Assembly (NCBI GenBank): GCA_039815415.1
Contig: JBCBZH010000005.1
Location: forward strand, 1 to 40,553
Origin: JBCBZH01 sp039815415
Lineage (GTDB): Bacteria; Bacteroidota; Rhodothermia; Rhodothermales; Rubricoccaceae
Direction of reading: 5' to 3'
DNA length: 40,553 nucleotides
Part shown: piece after piece, positions 25,093-33,388 of the stretch
Layout of the letters: the number at the start of each line of letters is the position of its first letter
How positions within the stretch are numbered: position 1 is the first letter of the stretch
Notes under the pieces: model-generated
Seen by the model: the letters and a program-made list of their open reading frames with translations, nothing else
Databases searched by the model: none
Told to the model about the DNA's origin: nothing
Made by a program: the position numbers and the translations under genes

Positions 25093-28000
25093 ATGACACG
25101 TCTCTGGCCCCTGCTATTCGTCGCGCTGGCGACCGGTGCAAGCGCTCAACCCGTCCCTGCCTGGACGCCCCTCAATGCGGGATCCCAGAGCGTGGCCCTG
25201 CCCATCGCCAGCAGCATGGACGCGGCGGGGAACGTGGTGGTGATCCAGTTCCCTCCAGGCTCGTTCCAGCCCGAGCTGGCGCGATGGGACGGCACCCAGT
25301 GGACGGTCTATCCCGGCACGTTCCCGTTCTCAGCAAACGAGGTCGCCGTGACCGATGCCGGAGACGATGTGTACGTCAACTTCCGGTCGCCGGGGACGGT
25401 GACAAATGGAAACGGAACAACCGTCGCGGTGAATCAGGTCGCGCGGTACCACATCCCCACGCGAACGTGGGATGACCTCGACGGCGGACTGGGCGGGGCT
25501 GTTCAGTCGATCGACACAGATGCCGCCGGGAATCTGATTGTGGGCGGCACGTTCACACAGGCAACGGATGGAACGGTCCTGAGCCGCTTGGCACGATGGA
25601 ATCTGTCGTCTGGACAATGGGAGCCGCTTGCAGGTGGGGTATCCGGGAATGCACTCGCTGTCGCATCGGAGCCAGGAGGCACGGCCATTATCGCGGGCGA
25701 TTTTGACCAGACGCTCGGCTCCGGTGGAGGCGCTGTCGGCGGCGTGGCACGGTTCAATTTCTCGACAGGGCAATGGCAGGCGCTAGGCGCTGGCTTCGAC
25801 GCCGGAAGCCGGAGCGTCCGAGGCATCGTCAGCGACGGAACGAATGTGACGGTGATCGGCTCTCTCCTCCGAATCGGCGGTGTCGCTCAGCCTGTCTACC
25901 GGTGGAACGGAACGGCGTGGTCGTCCTACGCAGCCATCGGAGATGTCGCGGTCAACACGGCGGCGATCGCACGGGATGGCGCAGGGACGACCTACGTGTT
26001 CGGCAACACGTTCAGCAACGTCTTCCGCAGCGGGTTCTCGGTCCACGCCCGGGCGGCCGGAGGCGCGAGCTGGACGCTTGTGGCGCACGTTCCCAACACC
26101 AGCTCGTTCCGCACGATGGCGGCCAACGCCTCTCGAGCTGGCGCGGCACTCTTCCTCGGGGGCCAATTCTTCGGCTTCGAGGGGCCGAACGGGACGCCAC
26201 TAGCCGCAGCCAACTTCGCGGAATGGAACGGGAGCGCATGGACAACCCAGCAGCCTCCATTCGTGGGGATCAACGGGACCGTCTTCGCGGCTGAGGAGAT
26301 CCTTCCCGTGCCCCCAGCGAATACGCCCAGCTCGGTTCCGACGAACCGGTTCATGGCCGTCGGGGGAGACTTCACAGATGTCGCCACCGTTGCGGTCAAC
26401 CGCATCGCTCTCTACGACGGCGTCGTGTGGGACGACCCTGGCCAGGGCGTGACGGACCCTGCAGGCATCGTCCGCACGATCCTCCCGATGGACCTCTACG
26501 AGGGCGAGCGGATTTCGCCCCCGACCCTCCGGACGCCTTTTGTCGTCGGTGGCACATTCTCGGAAGTCACCAACGACGACGGCACGCCTGTGCCGGTAAG
26601 CAACATCGCCGAATGGGACTTCGCCGCCAGCTCGTGGCGGTCCTTCGGCCAGGGAGTGAGCCTGCGAGGGGCTGCGGGAACTGGCGCTGTGCACGCGCTG
26701 GCGTATGCACGGAGCTGCTTTCGCACACGAGAGCCGTCCTACATCTACGTGGGAGGCCAGTTCGACACGGCCACCAATGCCGATGGCTCGACGGTGGCGG
26801 TCCAGAACCTCGCCCGGTACAACCTCTCCACTGGACGGTGGGAGTCGGCAGGCGGCGGCGCACAGGGGCCGGTCTATGCCCTTGAGGTGATTCCCTACGC
26901 GATGCTCACGATCCCCGATGCTCCGGGCCGACAGGTAGACCATATGGTGTTCGTCGGTGGTGCCTTCCCCTCGGCCCTCGACGCGACCGGCACGCCGGTC
27001 CCGGATACGCCGAACCTCGCATGGCTGGCGAATGACGGCACGTGGCGCGGCATGGGGCGCGGCACCAGTGGTCCCGTGTACGCCCTGGAGGGCATCGTTG
27101 AGCGCCTCTTTCAGGGCCGCAATTCACGCGGGTGCGGCGAAGTGCTGCACGCCAGCGTGTACGTGGGCGGCGCGTTCACGAACGTCATCACCACAGGCCC
27201 CCAGCTCCCCGCCTCCAACCTCGCCCGCTGGAACCAGTACAACGAGTGGGAGGTGATGGGCCTTCCGTTCGGCCAGGGCGGTGCAGGCACACCGGGAAAC
27301 GGCGTCAATGGGACCGTTCGCTCCATCCGGATGGTCGAGGGGAAGACCACCCATCAGTCGTACGCGGGCTATGCGACTCTCGCCATCGGAGGCGACTTCA
27401 CGGAGGCGTACGACGAGCTGGGGAGAACCATCAGCTCGCCCCATGCCGTCCGGCTGGTGGACTACCGGGAAGCCCTGTTTCCGGACACCTATCTGGAGCT
27501 GGGACCTGAGCTGTACGAATCCATCGGAGGTGGCACCGACGGACCGGTCCAAGATATCGGGTGGACCACGTGCCAACAGCCGACAGGCCACTGGTCGGAC
27601 ACGTACTACGTCGGCGGCCGGTTCACCACCGTAGGGGGCTCCATCACCAGTCCCGGCCTCGCGAAGTGGCGGGATTACCTGCCACCACCGCCCGTTCGGT
27701 ATACCAGTGTTGCCGTTGTAAGCCCGAACCCGAATTCGCCCCCATGCACGCCAGCTCGATGCGGCCGAGCCGTTGTCACCTACCAGCTGCCCTACAACCC
27801 CACGTGTCTGCGCTCCACGCTGGGCCGCACTGCGAATGGCCCCTCAGCGAACGATCCCATCTCACTGGGTGAAGCGGCCTTCGGCGAGACCGTCGTCACC
27901 ACAGGCACCCAGCCAGATCCCGACCTGCCCCTCGTGTTCGAGATCCGAGATGAAACGGGCGCTGTGCTCGCGACGGATACGGTGTCGGTCGAGACGCTTG

Positions 28001-28731
28001 ATCCGGTCACGTTTGTCCTCACCGGCGTGGATGTCCCCAGCGCGTTCGCCGCCAACCCGGATGGCCAGGACACCGGTCTGCGCGTCCGCGCCGTTCAGGT
28101 GACCGGCACTGAGTTGGTGGCCGATGGCATGGGGCTCGTCCGGTTCGTCAACGCCGTCACCGACGCCCCTCCGCTCGACGTAACCCTGCCCGATGGCACC
28201 GTGCTAGCCGACAGCGTTGCGTTCGACAGCCTCGCCAGCTCGGTCGAGATTCCGTTCGGCACGCCGAGTGTCCAGATCCGCCGCGACGATGACGGGAGCC
28301 TCCTGGGCACCTTCGACCTCGAGCTGACAGAGGAGGACGACGTGCAGGTGGCCGTGATCTCGGGCTTCCTCGATCCGTCAGCCAACCAAGACGGCCCCGG
28401 CCTCACGCTGGTCGCCATTCCGGTCGAGGCGGAGGCACCGGTCTCTACGGAGGCCGAGCGGGCAGACGAGGACGTTCAGCTCCTCCCTGTCGCACCCAAC
28501 CCGGTGACGGACGCAGCCACGATCCGCTTCCGCGTCCCCCGCGCTCAGACGGTATCCGTAGACGTGCTCGATGTGCTTGGACGCCACGTTACCGCGCTCC
28601 TTGAGGAGCGAACGACCGCTGGTGCACACACACTCACATGGGACGCGGACGGGCTGGCGAGTGGAGTCTACCTCGTCCGGTTGAGCACCGAGGCGAGCAT
28701 GGCGGTTCAGCGAATGACGGTGGTGCGGTAA
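25093..28731 (+). CDS. Large T9SS cargo protein: repeat-type propeller, DUF4397-like domain, type A sorting domain
   Basis: 1212 residues, signal peptide MTRLWPLLFVALATGASAQ. Residues about 25-870 repeat a module of the form NLARYNLSTGRWESAGGG, GPVYALE, then a YVGGxFT strand, with insertions such as DGTPVPVSNIAEWD. This is a Kelch-like or delta-60-like beta-propeller arrangement. Residues about 1000-1110 (LVRFVNAVTDAPPLDVTLPD) look like DUF4397. The last 83 residues are a type A T9SS C-terminal signal: APNPVTDAATIRFRV, DVLGRHVTALLEE, TLTWDADGLASGVYLVRL, MTVVR. Predicted to cross the outer membrane and stay on the surface or be released. Exact 10-mers at 25272, 26134, 26625, 27749 and 28233. 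Confidence 0.9.
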   Translation: MTRLWPLLFVALATGASAQPVPAWTPLNAGSQSVALPIASSMDAAGNVVVIQFPPGSFQPELARWDGTQWTVYPGTFPFSANEVAVTDAGDDVYVNFRSPGTVTNGNGTTVAVNQVARYHIPTRTWDDLDGGLGGAVQSIDTDAAGNLIVGGTFTQATDGTVLSRLARWNLSSGQWEPLAGGVSGNALAVASEPGGTAIIAGDFDQTLGSGGGAVGGVARFNFSTGQWQALGAGFDAGSRSVRGIVSDGTNVTVIGSLLRIGGVAQPVYRWNGTAWSSYAAIGDVAVNTAAIARDGAGTTYVFGNTFSNVFRSGFSVHARAAGGASWTLVAHVPNTSSFRTMAANASRAGAALFLGGQFFGFEGPNGTPLAAANFAEWNGSAWTTQQPPFVGINGTVFAAEEILPVPPANTPSSVPTNRFMAVGGDFTDVATVAVNRIALYDGVVWDDPGQGVTDPAGIVRTILPMDLYEGERISPPTLRTPFVVGGTFSEVTNDDGTPVPVSNIAEWDFAASSWRSFGQGVSLRGAAGTGAVHALAYARSCFRTREPSYIYVGGQFDTATNADGSTVAVQNLARYNLSTGRWESAGGGAQGPVYALEVIPYAMLTIPDAPGRQVDHMVFVGGAFPSALDATGTPVPDTPNLAWLANDGTWRGMGRGTSGPVYALEGIVERLFQGRNSRGCGEVLHASVYVGGAFTNVITTGPQLPASNLARWNQYNEWEVMGLPFGQGGAGTPGNGVNGTVRSIRMVEGKTTHQSYAGYATLAIGGDFTEAYDELGRTISSPHAVRLVDYREALFPDTYLELGPELYESIGGGTDGPVQDIGWTTCQQPTGHWSDTYYVGGRFTTVGGSITSPGLAKWRDYLPPPPVRYTSVAVVSPNPNSPPCTPARCGRAVVTYQLPYNPTCLRSTLGRTANGPSANDPISLGEAAFGETVVTTGTQPDPDLPLVFEIRDETGAVLATDTVSVETLDPVTFVLTGVDVPSAFAANPDGQDTGLRVRAVQVTGTELVADGMGLVRFVNAVTDAPPLDVTLPDGTVLADSVAFDSLASSVEIPFGTPSVQIRRDDDGSLLGTFDLELTEEDDVQVAVISGFLDPSANQDGPGLTLVAIPVEAEAPVSTEAERADEDVQLLPVAPNPVTDAATIRFRVPRAQTVSVDVLDVLGRHVTALLEERTTAGAHTLTWDADGLASGVYLVRLSTEASMAVQRMTVVR

Positions 28732-28914
28732 GGCACCAGCAACGGAGCAAGCAGGCTAAGGATCTAGTCCCCAAGCCCTATCGGCCTCCTTGCTTCCAAG
28801 CCGACGTATGGGACAGGAGCACTATCCAAGCGGTATAGCAATCAGAAATATGAGCTTGCGTGATCCATTATGGCTCAAAATCCAGTCTCTTAAGGTGAAC
28901 CTCCCTGCGCCCCC
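28732..28914. other. 183-base gap between T9SS cargo and small lipoprotein
   Basis: Visibly more A/T-rich than its surroundings. It holds one imperfect inverted repeat just after the stop (GGAGCAAGCAGG with CCTCCTTGCTTCC). I could not assign a promoter in it, and it has no copy of the 10-mer. Confidence 0.4.
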
Positions 28915-29136
28915 ATGCCCCAGCGCCTTCTTGTTCTTCTCGCAGCCCTCGTCGCTCTCCCACTGAGTGCCTGCTGCGGTGGCAGTGACTACCTCCAAGC
29001 AGCAGACCCTCCCCCCACCAGCGCGATGACAAAGACCGCGCCAGCGTCCGACGTTGACCCTGCATCGTTGGACGCATTGCCTTCCCGGCCTACACGACCG
29101 GGTGTGGCCTACTCGTCGGGCTCCACACCGGACTAG
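28915..29136 (+). CDS. Small lipoprotein, paralogue of the one at 24739
   Basis: 73 residues: MPQRLLVLLAALVALPLSAC signal and lipobox, then CGGSDYLQAADPPPTSAMTK and a Pro/Ser-rich tail ending YSSGSTPD. The first 31 residues are almost the same as in the 24739 gene, down to the double Cys (CCGG) after the lipobox, while the tails differ in sequence and length. The two copies flank the T9SS cargo gene. Function unknown. A hairpin follows the stop directly. Confidence 0.75.
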   Translation: MPQRLLVLLAALVALPLSACCGGSDYLQAADPPPTSAMTKTAPASDVDPASLDALPSRPTRPGVAYSSGSTPD

Positions 29137-29139
29137 CGA

Positions 29140-29160
29140 GGGGCAGTTGTACTGCGACCC
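29140..29160 (+). terminator. Weak hairpin terminator after small lipoprotein
   Basis: GCAGT-TGT-ACTGC stem extended by GGG/CCC across a two-base bulge, starting 4 bases past the stop codon. There is no T-tract, so it is a weak candidate. Confidence 0.4.
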
Positions 29161-29243
29161 CCTGCGAAGCGAACCGAGGAGCCTGATGTCACCAGCCCAA
29201 TGGCGAGCCTCCTCGCATGCGGCAGCGCGTTCTCAGAAACCTA

Positions 29244-29284
29244 TCGCCAGCTCGACCTGACACTGCAGCCGGTCGAGCTGGCGA
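29244..29284. repeat. Inverted pair of extended 10-mers, 14-bp perfect stem
   Basis: TCGCCAGCTCGACC and GGTCGAGCTGGCGA are exact reverse complements around a 13-base loop (TGACACTGCAGCC). It lies in the 300-base gap upstream of trigger factor, the rest of which holds a weak hairpin and a promoter-like site. The stem is followed by CTTGAGAG rather than Ts. Confidence 0.93.
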
Positions 29285-29340
29285 CCTTGAGAGCGTGACA
29301 CTCTCACGGCATCCTCACCCTCCACTGGGGTCTCGGGATC

Positions 29341-29348
29341 TAGATTTG
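29341..29348 (+). promoter_or_regulatory. Possible Bacteroidota-type -7 element for trigger factor
   Basis: TAGATTTG fits the Bacteroidota primary-sigma -7 consensus TAnnTTTG exactly and lies 89 bases before the trigger factor start. No TTG was found at the expected -33 distance. A single weak match. Confidence 0.35.
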
Positions 29349-29436
29349 GCGTTTGATCGTGCGCGTGTGCCCCGATGGCGCCGCGCACGTTGTGTTTCCG
29401 GCCCCTTCATTCCGGCCGCTGCCAGACCCCAGCCCG

Positions 29437-30816
29437 ATGCAGACCGACATCCGCGCGATCAACGACGTCGACTACGCGCTCGACATCACCGTCCCCGCCG
29501 ACGAGCTTCAGCCACAGATTGTGGCGGCGCTCAAGAAGGAGGGCTCTCGCATGAACCTCAAGGGCTTCCGGCCCGGCAAGGTGCCCCTCGGCATGGTCCG
29601 CAAGATGGTGGGCCCCCAGGTGGCCGTCCAGATCGCTGAGCAGCAAATTGGCAAGGCCTACGAGAGCGCTGTCGTGACGCCCGAGGAGTTGGACGTGATC
29701 GGCCAGCCGCGCCTTGTGGAGCTGGAGTTCGATGCCGAGTCCACGGAGGCGGACCTCAAGGCCGTTGTCCAGTTTGGCGTCCGGCCCGAGTTCGAGCTGG
29801 CGTCCGCGACGGGCATGCCTGTCACCCGCGTCGTCCGCACGTTCACGGACGAGGACATTGACGCCGACATTCAGCGCCGCCGCGACCTCGCCGCCAAGGA
29901 AGAGGAAGCCGAGGACGGCGCTGCGCTCACCGAGAACGATATCGCCATCGTGGACATCCAACCGGTGGACGCGGAGGGCGAGCCCTCTGGCCCGGTCCAG
30001 CATGAGGCACGCATTGTTCTCGCCAACCCGGACCTCCGCCCCGAGCTGCGCGACGCGCTGGTGGATCAGACCATCGGCGAGACGGTAGAGGTAGAGTTCC
30101 CGAACGATCCCCCCGAGGGTGAAGGCGAGGACCATGATGACGCTGTCGATCGCTACCGCGTGACGGTTCAGAAGGTGCTCAACCGCATCGTGCCCGAGCT
30201 AGACGAGGCGTTCATCCAGAGCCAGACGAACGAGGACGACAGCACGCTCGATGACCTCAAGGAGCAGATCCGCGAAGAGCTGCAGCGCTCCTGGGACCAG
30301 CGTGCGCGCCAGTCGATGGAGTCCAAGATGGTGGAGCAGCTTGTGGCCGCGCACCGCGACATCGTGCAGGTCCCCGAGACCATCATCGACACGGCGCTTG
30401 ACTCTCAGCTCGAGGAGATCCAGCAGCGCAACGGAGGTCAGCTCCCGCCGACATTCGATACCGACGCGTTCCGTGAGCAGAACCGCGATGCCGCAGCCGA
30501 TCAGGTCCGTTGGCTGTTCGTCAAGGACAAGCTGGTGACCGAGGAGGGCATTGAGGTGTCCCCGGAGGACCTCGACGCGGAGTTTGCCAAGATGGCGGGC
30601 GAAGACGGCGACCTGGACATGATCAAGGGCTACTTCACGCAGCAGCCGCAGCTTCTCCAGCAGATGGGCGACCAGCTCCTCAAACAGCGCGTGTTCGCTG
30701 TGCTCGAGAACCGGTTCGAGATCATCGAGAAGTCCCGCGAGGACATCGAGAAGGAAGCTGCCGAGCGCAAGGCCGCCCAGCCGGTCGAGCTGACGGCGGA
30801 TCTGGACGAGGAGTAG
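29437..30816 (+). CDS. tig: Trigger factor
   Basis: 459 residues, the ribosome-associated chaperone that meets nascent chains at the exit tunnel. The ribosome-binding signature GFRPGKVP lies at 43-50, the position and spelling expected (GFRKGKVP in E. coli). Residues about 150-245 are the FKBP-like domain, loosely conserved and with an acidic insertion (PPEGEGEDHDDAVD). The C-terminal helical arm domain follows (SWDQRARQSMESKMVEQLVA, VPETIIDTALDSQLEEIQQ). Start chosen at MQTDIRAIND because earlier in-frame codons precede the conserved N-terminus. In many genomes tig is followed by clpP and clpX; here clpP is about 2.6 kb away beyond a two-component system. 10-mer at 29793. Confidence 0.97.
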   Translation: MQTDIRAINDVDYALDITVPADELQPQIVAALKKEGSRMNLKGFRPGKVPLGMVRKMVGPQVAVQIAEQQIGKAYESAVVTPEELDVIGQPRLVELEFDAESTEADLKAVVQFGVRPEFELASATGMPVTRVVRTFTDEDIDADIQRRRDLAAKEEEAEDGAALTENDIAIVDIQPVDAEGEPSGPVQHEARIVLANPDLRPELRDALVDQTIGETVEVEFPNDPPEGEGEDHDDAVDRYRVTVQKVLNRIVPELDEAFIQSQTNEDDSTLDDLKEQIREELQRSWDQRARQSMESKMVEQLVAAHRDIVQVPETIIDTALDSQLEEIQQRNGGQLPPTFDTDAFREQNRDAAADQVRWLFVKDKLVTEEGIEVSPEDLDAEFAKMAGEDGDLDMIKGYFTQQPQLLQQMGDQLLKQRVFAVLENRFEIIEKSREDIEKEAAERKAAQPVELTADLDEE

Positions 30817-30829
30817 CCGCTCGCGCCTT

Positions 30830-30872
30830 CGCCAGCTCGAGGACGACCCGCTGCGGTCGCATCGAGCTGGCG
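30830..30872. repeat. Inverted pair of 10-mers downstream of tig
   Basis: CGCCAGCTCGA and TCGAGCTGGCG (11-bp arms) around a 21-base loop that itself contains an inner stem (CGACC / GGTCG). It starts 14 bases after the tig stop codon. Placed as a terminator between the convergent tig and response-regulator genes, but without a T-tract. Confidence 0.9.
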
Positions 30873-30902
30873 CGGTGGGCCATGGCTCCCCTTCCCCATA
30901 CC

Positions 30903-30928
30903 GTCATCCCTACGCAGGCGGGAATGAC
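30903..30928. repeat. REP-like half element
   Basis: GTCATCCC, a spacer TACGCAGGC, then GGGAATGAC: the same ends and GCAGGCGGGAATGAC core as one arm of the palindromic element at 9741-9823. Lies between convergent genes. Confidence 0.65.
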
Positions 30929-30947
30929 TTGAAGGGGTCGATTCTGC

Positions 30948-31589
30948 TCAGACGCGGCCGGTCTCGTGCGCCCAGATCGCCAGCTCGACGCGGTTGCGCG
31001 CCTCCAGCTTCCCCATCAGGCTCGAGAGGTGGGTCTTGACGGTGCTCAAGCTGACGAACAACGCGTCGGCGACCTCCGCGTTGGTGAGGCCTTTGGCCAC
31101 GGCAGCGAGAACCTCTTCCTCGCGGTCGGTGAGCGGCTCTACAGGCTCCGCGTGACGGGGCGCGCCCGAGGCGAAGGCGGCCAGGAGCCGTCCCGTCACA
31201 CTCGGCGCGATCAGCGCATCGCCTGCGGCGGCGGCTCGGACAGCCTGGGCCAGAAGCTCGGGGCCGGCGTCTTTGAGCAGAAACCCGCGAGCACCCGCTT
31301 TCAGCGCGCCATACACATACTCATCGAGGTCAAACGTGGTCACCACCACGACCGCCATCGGCTGCTCCACGCTGGGTCCCGCGAGCTGGCGCGTGGCTTC
31401 GATCCCATCGAGAATGGGCATTCGGATGTCGAGAAGGCACACGTCGGGCTGGCGATCTCGGGCCAGGCGGACGGCCTCCTCTCCGTTGGCAGCCTGCGCC
31501 ACCACCTCAATCCCCTCCTGAGCCCCCAGGATGGCTGCGAGCCCGCTTCGGACGAGGTCTTGGTCATCGGCAATGAGAACGCGGATCAT
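30948..31589 (-). CDS. NarL/LuxR-family response regulator
   Basis: 213 residues. Receiver domain with the full phosphorylation set: Asp8-Asp9, phospho-acceptor Asp54 (CLLDIRMPILDG), Thr84/85 and Lys106. C-terminal LuxR-type helix-turn-helix at about 150-213: LTDREEEVLAAVAKGLTNAEVADALFVSLSTVKTHLSSLMGKL. Its ATG overlaps the stop of the histidine kinase gene by 4 bases (ATGA), so the two are cotranslated, kinase first. By family knowledge it is a phosphorylation-dependent dimeric DNA-binding protein; target genes cannot be read here. 10-mers at 30978 and 31382. Confidence 0.95.
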   Translation of the reverse strand: MIRVLIADDQDLVRSGLAAILGAQEGIEVVAQAANGEEAVRLARDRQPDVCLLDIRMPILDGIEATRQLAGPSVEQPMAVVVVTTFDLDEYVYGALKAGARGFLLKDAGPELLAQAVRAAAAGDALIAPSVTGRLLAAFASGAPRHAEPVEPLTDREEEVLAAVAKGLTNAEVADALFVSLSTVKTHLSSLMGKLEARNRVELAIWAHETGRV

Positions 31590-32746
31590 CGGGCGTTCCG
31601 AGGGAGGACGGCTTTTACCTGCCAGCCGCCTTCTGGCGCTGGGCCCGCAACCAGTTCTCCGCCGAGGAGTTCGGCGCGCTCTTTCATCCCGACGAGGCCG
31701 AACCCCGGCACGCCCGAGCGTGAGGGCTTGCCATCATCACGGACCACGAGCATCACATCGTCTCCCTTGGATGTGAGAGAAACTGTGATCTGCTGCGCCT
31801 GCCGCGCGTGACGATGCGCATTCGTCACGGCCTCCTGAGCCACGCGGAACAGCCCCGCCTCCACGGTCGGGCTGAGGCGCCCGAGACCGTCTGCCACGTC
31901 AACGTTGACCGGAGCGCCATCGCCCTGCGACGCTAGCCCGGCCAGATCGGCCACGCCTCTGGCAGGCGCGCGCTCCGCTTCTCCATCCTCGCGTAGAGCC
32001 CCGACCGTCGCACGCATCTCGACGAGCACGCGAGACGCGGCCTCTTCGATGGCGACCAGGGCCTCGATGGTTGCCTCTGGTCGCGTCGGGGCCACAGCCT
32101 GTGCGGCCTGCGCCTGAATCGCGATGGCGGTCATGTGATGGGCCAACGTGTCGTGGAGTTCACGCGCGATCTCCACCCGCTCGCTCCGTCGGGCATTGAG
32201 CACGCGGGATCGCATGGCTTCATCGCGCACGCGGAAAACGTATCCAGCTGCAGCAGGGGCCAGCCACCGAAACGAGGCATCCACCATCGAGGCACCGAGC
32301 AGCCCATAGCCACCGGATGACCACGCCAACCCGAGCCGAACGGCGACAGCTACCGCCATGAGCCCAGCCCCGATTGCAATGGATCGTCCCGCACCCCAAC
32401 GAAGCAGAGCATAGGTGAGCACCACCAGGGAGAGATCCACGCTGGCCAGACTGCCTTCTGCGCCCAGTACGACGCCCAGCGAACTGTAATCCGCGCCCCA
32501 GGCCACGTGTACCACCAGAGGGAGAATCAGGGCCAGAACAGGCCAGGAACGGCGCCAGAGGAGCGCGAGCGGAATGAGAGCGCTCAGTCCGACGGCGAGA
32601 TGGCGCATCTCGGATCCGTCCGACGTGAGTTCATCGGCGACACCGAGCGCAACGAACGCGATGAGGAAGACTCCATCCATGACGGTCCTCTGTGGGGCAC
32701 CGGGGACCGGAGGACGGGTGAGAAGAGACTGAACGGCATCGCGCAT
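31586..32746 (-). CDS. Sensor histidine kinase, HisKA_3 (NarX/DesK-like) type
   Basis: 386 residues. About four to five membrane segments in residues 22-170 with no large periplasmic loop, as in DesK-like sensors. Phospho-acceptor His198 in RSERVEIARELHDTLAHHMT, the HisKA_3 motif. HATPase region: LFRVAQEAVTNAHRHARQ (N box), VVRDDGKPSRSGVPGFGLVGMKERAELLGG (G boxes). It phosphorylates the overlapping downstream regulator. The signal is probably membrane-state or a small molecule (inference). Divergent from the exported protein gene at 32879 across 132 bases in which I see no clear operator. Confidence 0.94.
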   Translation of the reverse strand: MRDAVQSLLTRPPVPGAPQRTVMDGVFLIAFVALGVADELTSDGSEMRHLAVGLSALIPLALLWRRSWPVLALILPLVVHVAWGADYSSLGVVLGAEGSLASVDLSLVVLTYALLRWGAGRSIAIGAGLMAVAVAVRLGLAWSSGGYGLLGASMVDASFRWLAPAAAGYVFRVRDEAMRSRVLNARRSERVEIARELHDTLAHHMTAIAIQAQAAQAVAPTRPEATIEALVAIEEAASRVLVEMRATVGALREDGEAERAPARGVADLAGLASQGDGAPVNVDVADGLGRLSPTVEAGLFRVAQEAVTNAHRHARQAQQITVSLTSKGDDVMLVVRDDGKPSRSGVPGFGLVGMKERAELLGGELVAGPAPEGGWQVKAVLPRNAR

Positions 32747-32878
32747 GGCCCAAGGCTACGGATCCTGCCGCGCACGCCGCATCGGCCAAAAGGACGAGGC
32801 CGAAACCAGTCGGGTGACTGATGTGCCCATGCCCTTGTGCGTCCAACCTTGGGGCATCCTCAACCACACATCCCTCCC

Positions 32879-33247
32879 ATGACTCGTCTCGTCACTGCCC
32901 TCACCCTCGCTCTCGTTCTCGCTGCGCCAGCCTTCGCACAGTCCGCTTCCGAGCCCGCAACCGATACGCCCACGGCACCCATCGTTTCAGAAGAGGTTCT
33001 GGAACGCCACGTCGGAGGCTATGAGCTTCAGCCCGGTGTCGTCCTCTCCATCACACGCGACGCCAACCGCCTCTTCGCCCAAGCGCCCGGTCAGGATTCG
33101 TTTGAGCTGGCAGCAAGCTCCGAGACCGAATTCTCGGTCGCCGCCTTCGAGGCCCAGATCACCTTCAACCAGACGCCCGATGGGATTACGGAGAGCCTCA
33201 CCCTTCGCCAGAATGGAGTGACCATAACGGCCGGCCGGGTCGAGTAG
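32879..33247 (+). CDS. Small exported DUF3471-like protein
   Basis: 122 residues. The ATG opens a signal peptide MTRLVTALTLALVLAAPAFA, then Q. The mature part, LERHVGGYELQPGVVLSITRDANRLFAQAPGQDSFELAASSETEFS, then VAAFEAQITF and SLTLRQNGVTITAGRVE, resembles the DUF3471 beta domain that is usually the C-terminal part of serine-hydrolase lipoproteins, as in the gene at 15481. Here it stands alone. Divergent from the histidine kinase gene. Confidence 0.78.
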   Translation: MTRLVTALTLALVLAAPAFAQSASEPATDTPTAPIVSEEVLERHVGGYELQPGVVLSITRDANRLFAQAPGQDSFELAASSETEFSVAAFEAQITFNQTPDGITESLTLRQNGVTITAGRVE

Positions 33248-33260
33248 CCATCCCGCTCCC

Positions 33261-33287
33261 GAGCCCTCAACTCCGGTCTGAGGGCTC
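33261..33287 (+). terminator. Hairpin after the DUF3471-like gene
   Basis: GAGCCCTCA / TGAGGGCTC, a perfect 9-bp stem with a 9-base loop, 14 bases after the stop codon. No T-tract follows. Confidence 0.6.
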
Positions 33288-33388
33288 GGCGCGCTGAGGG
33301 GGGAATACCGCCATCCGCCTCTGGCTCGGAACCGTGCGCTGAACGCGGGGTGCCATGCCCCGGCCCAACTCCGAACAGCACTCCAACC

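Noticed and set aside
28732..28914. A/T-richer gap as a horizontally acquired scar or promoter region
   Set aside because: Too short for a composition argument, and no TAnnTTTG/TTG promoter pair could be placed in it.
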